From NCBI GenBank assembly GCA_040881945.1, contig JBBECF010000048.1, forward strand, positions 1 through 39,624: a stretch of DNA of 39,624 nt. The letters run 5' to 3'. Both the position numbers and the translations under genes were made by a program. This DNA comes from JBBECF01 sp040881945 (GTDB taxonomy: Bacteria > Pseudomonadota > Alphaproteobacteria > Dongiales > Dongiaceae). Below the pieces are notes generated by a model. The model had not been told where the DNA came from. It searched no databases and saw only the letters and a program-made list of their open reading frames with translations. Of this stretch, positions 39,564-39,624 are shown one piece after another. How positions within the stretch are numbered: the first letter of the stretch is position 1; every line of letters starts with the position of its first letter.

Positions 39564-39624
39564 TCAGAGGTTGTGAAAGAATTGCATCGGCGCCGGTGCG
39601 TCCTTCGAGACGCGCCCCTTCGGG
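39564..39624 (-). CDS. C-terminal fragment of the gene upstream of potB
   Basis: The last 19 or so codons of an open frame that enters from the right edge, ending KDAPAPMQFFHNL and a TGA at 39566-39564, 25 bp before potB. In this operon type the upstream gene is often the PotD/PotF substrate-binding protein, but the visible tail is too short to recognise and could be another amine-metabolism enzyme. Confidence 0.45.
   Translation of the reverse strand, partial: PKGRVSKDAPAPMQFFHNL

Noticed and set aside
1..39624. CRISPR arrays, tRNA or rRNA genes, insertion sequences
   Set aside because: Looked for and not seen. The only tandem repeat is the pair of 50-bp units at 6977-7080, too few and too close (4-bp spacer) for CRISPR.

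Overview
This window is a GC-rich stretch of an alphaproteobacterial genome, probably Rhodospirillales-like or a methylotrophic relative. That placement rests on gene content, codon use and the style of the intergenic repeats; no rRNA or other phylogenetic marker is present. Two runs of exactly 100 N (22513-22612 and 24968-25067) show it is a scaffolded draft or metagenome assembly. Almost the whole window concerns amine and one-carbon/nitrogen metabolism, and most genes lie on the minus strand.

Left end (1-5235): the start of a PuuC-like aldehyde dehydrogenase, an orphan PAS/histidine kinase, then a segment with a class III aminotransferase and a divergent MocR-type regulator. This segment is flanked by a 150-bp direct repeat made of the fhs 3' end (a remnant at 2011-2162 and the intact gene end at 5236), so it looks inserted.

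Core (5236-24810): a complete N-methylglutamate (NMG) pathway. On the minus strand, mgsA-mgsB-mgsC-gmaS-fhs form one operon. GmaS ligates methylamine to glutamate. MgsABC turns gamma-glutamylmethylamide plus 2-oxoglutarate into N-methylglutamate plus glutamate. Fhs joins formate and THF. A second operon, amt-(77-aa membrane protein)-mgdA-mgdB-mgdC-mgdD-xre/cupin regulator, supplies uptake and the N-methylglutamate dehydrogenase that yields glutamate and methylene-THF. Between them sits another glutamate-synthase-like operon: an amidotransferase, a fused GXGXG-FMN protein, and a GltD-like oxidoreductase fused to a degenerate FMN barrel. The mgs operon and this second operon share a near-identical 17-bp palindromic promoter element.

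Right-centre (25077-34022): a third, parallel module. A divergent glutamine-synthetase-like ligase, an amidotransferase, a GXGXG protein, an FMN protein and a 135-aa unknown protein form an operon. Upstream are an FAD oxidoreductase related to the MgdA/SoxB family, an FCD-type GntR regulator and an EamA exporter. This resembles a second gamma-glutamyl-amide route for an amine that is not identified here, and it is the most attractive candidate for an undescribed system.

Right end (34029-39624): a GST, an MBL-fold hydrolase, a lipoprotein with a trypsin-like domain, and a polyamine-type ABC transporter (PotA, PotC, PotB) with the tail of one further upstream gene.
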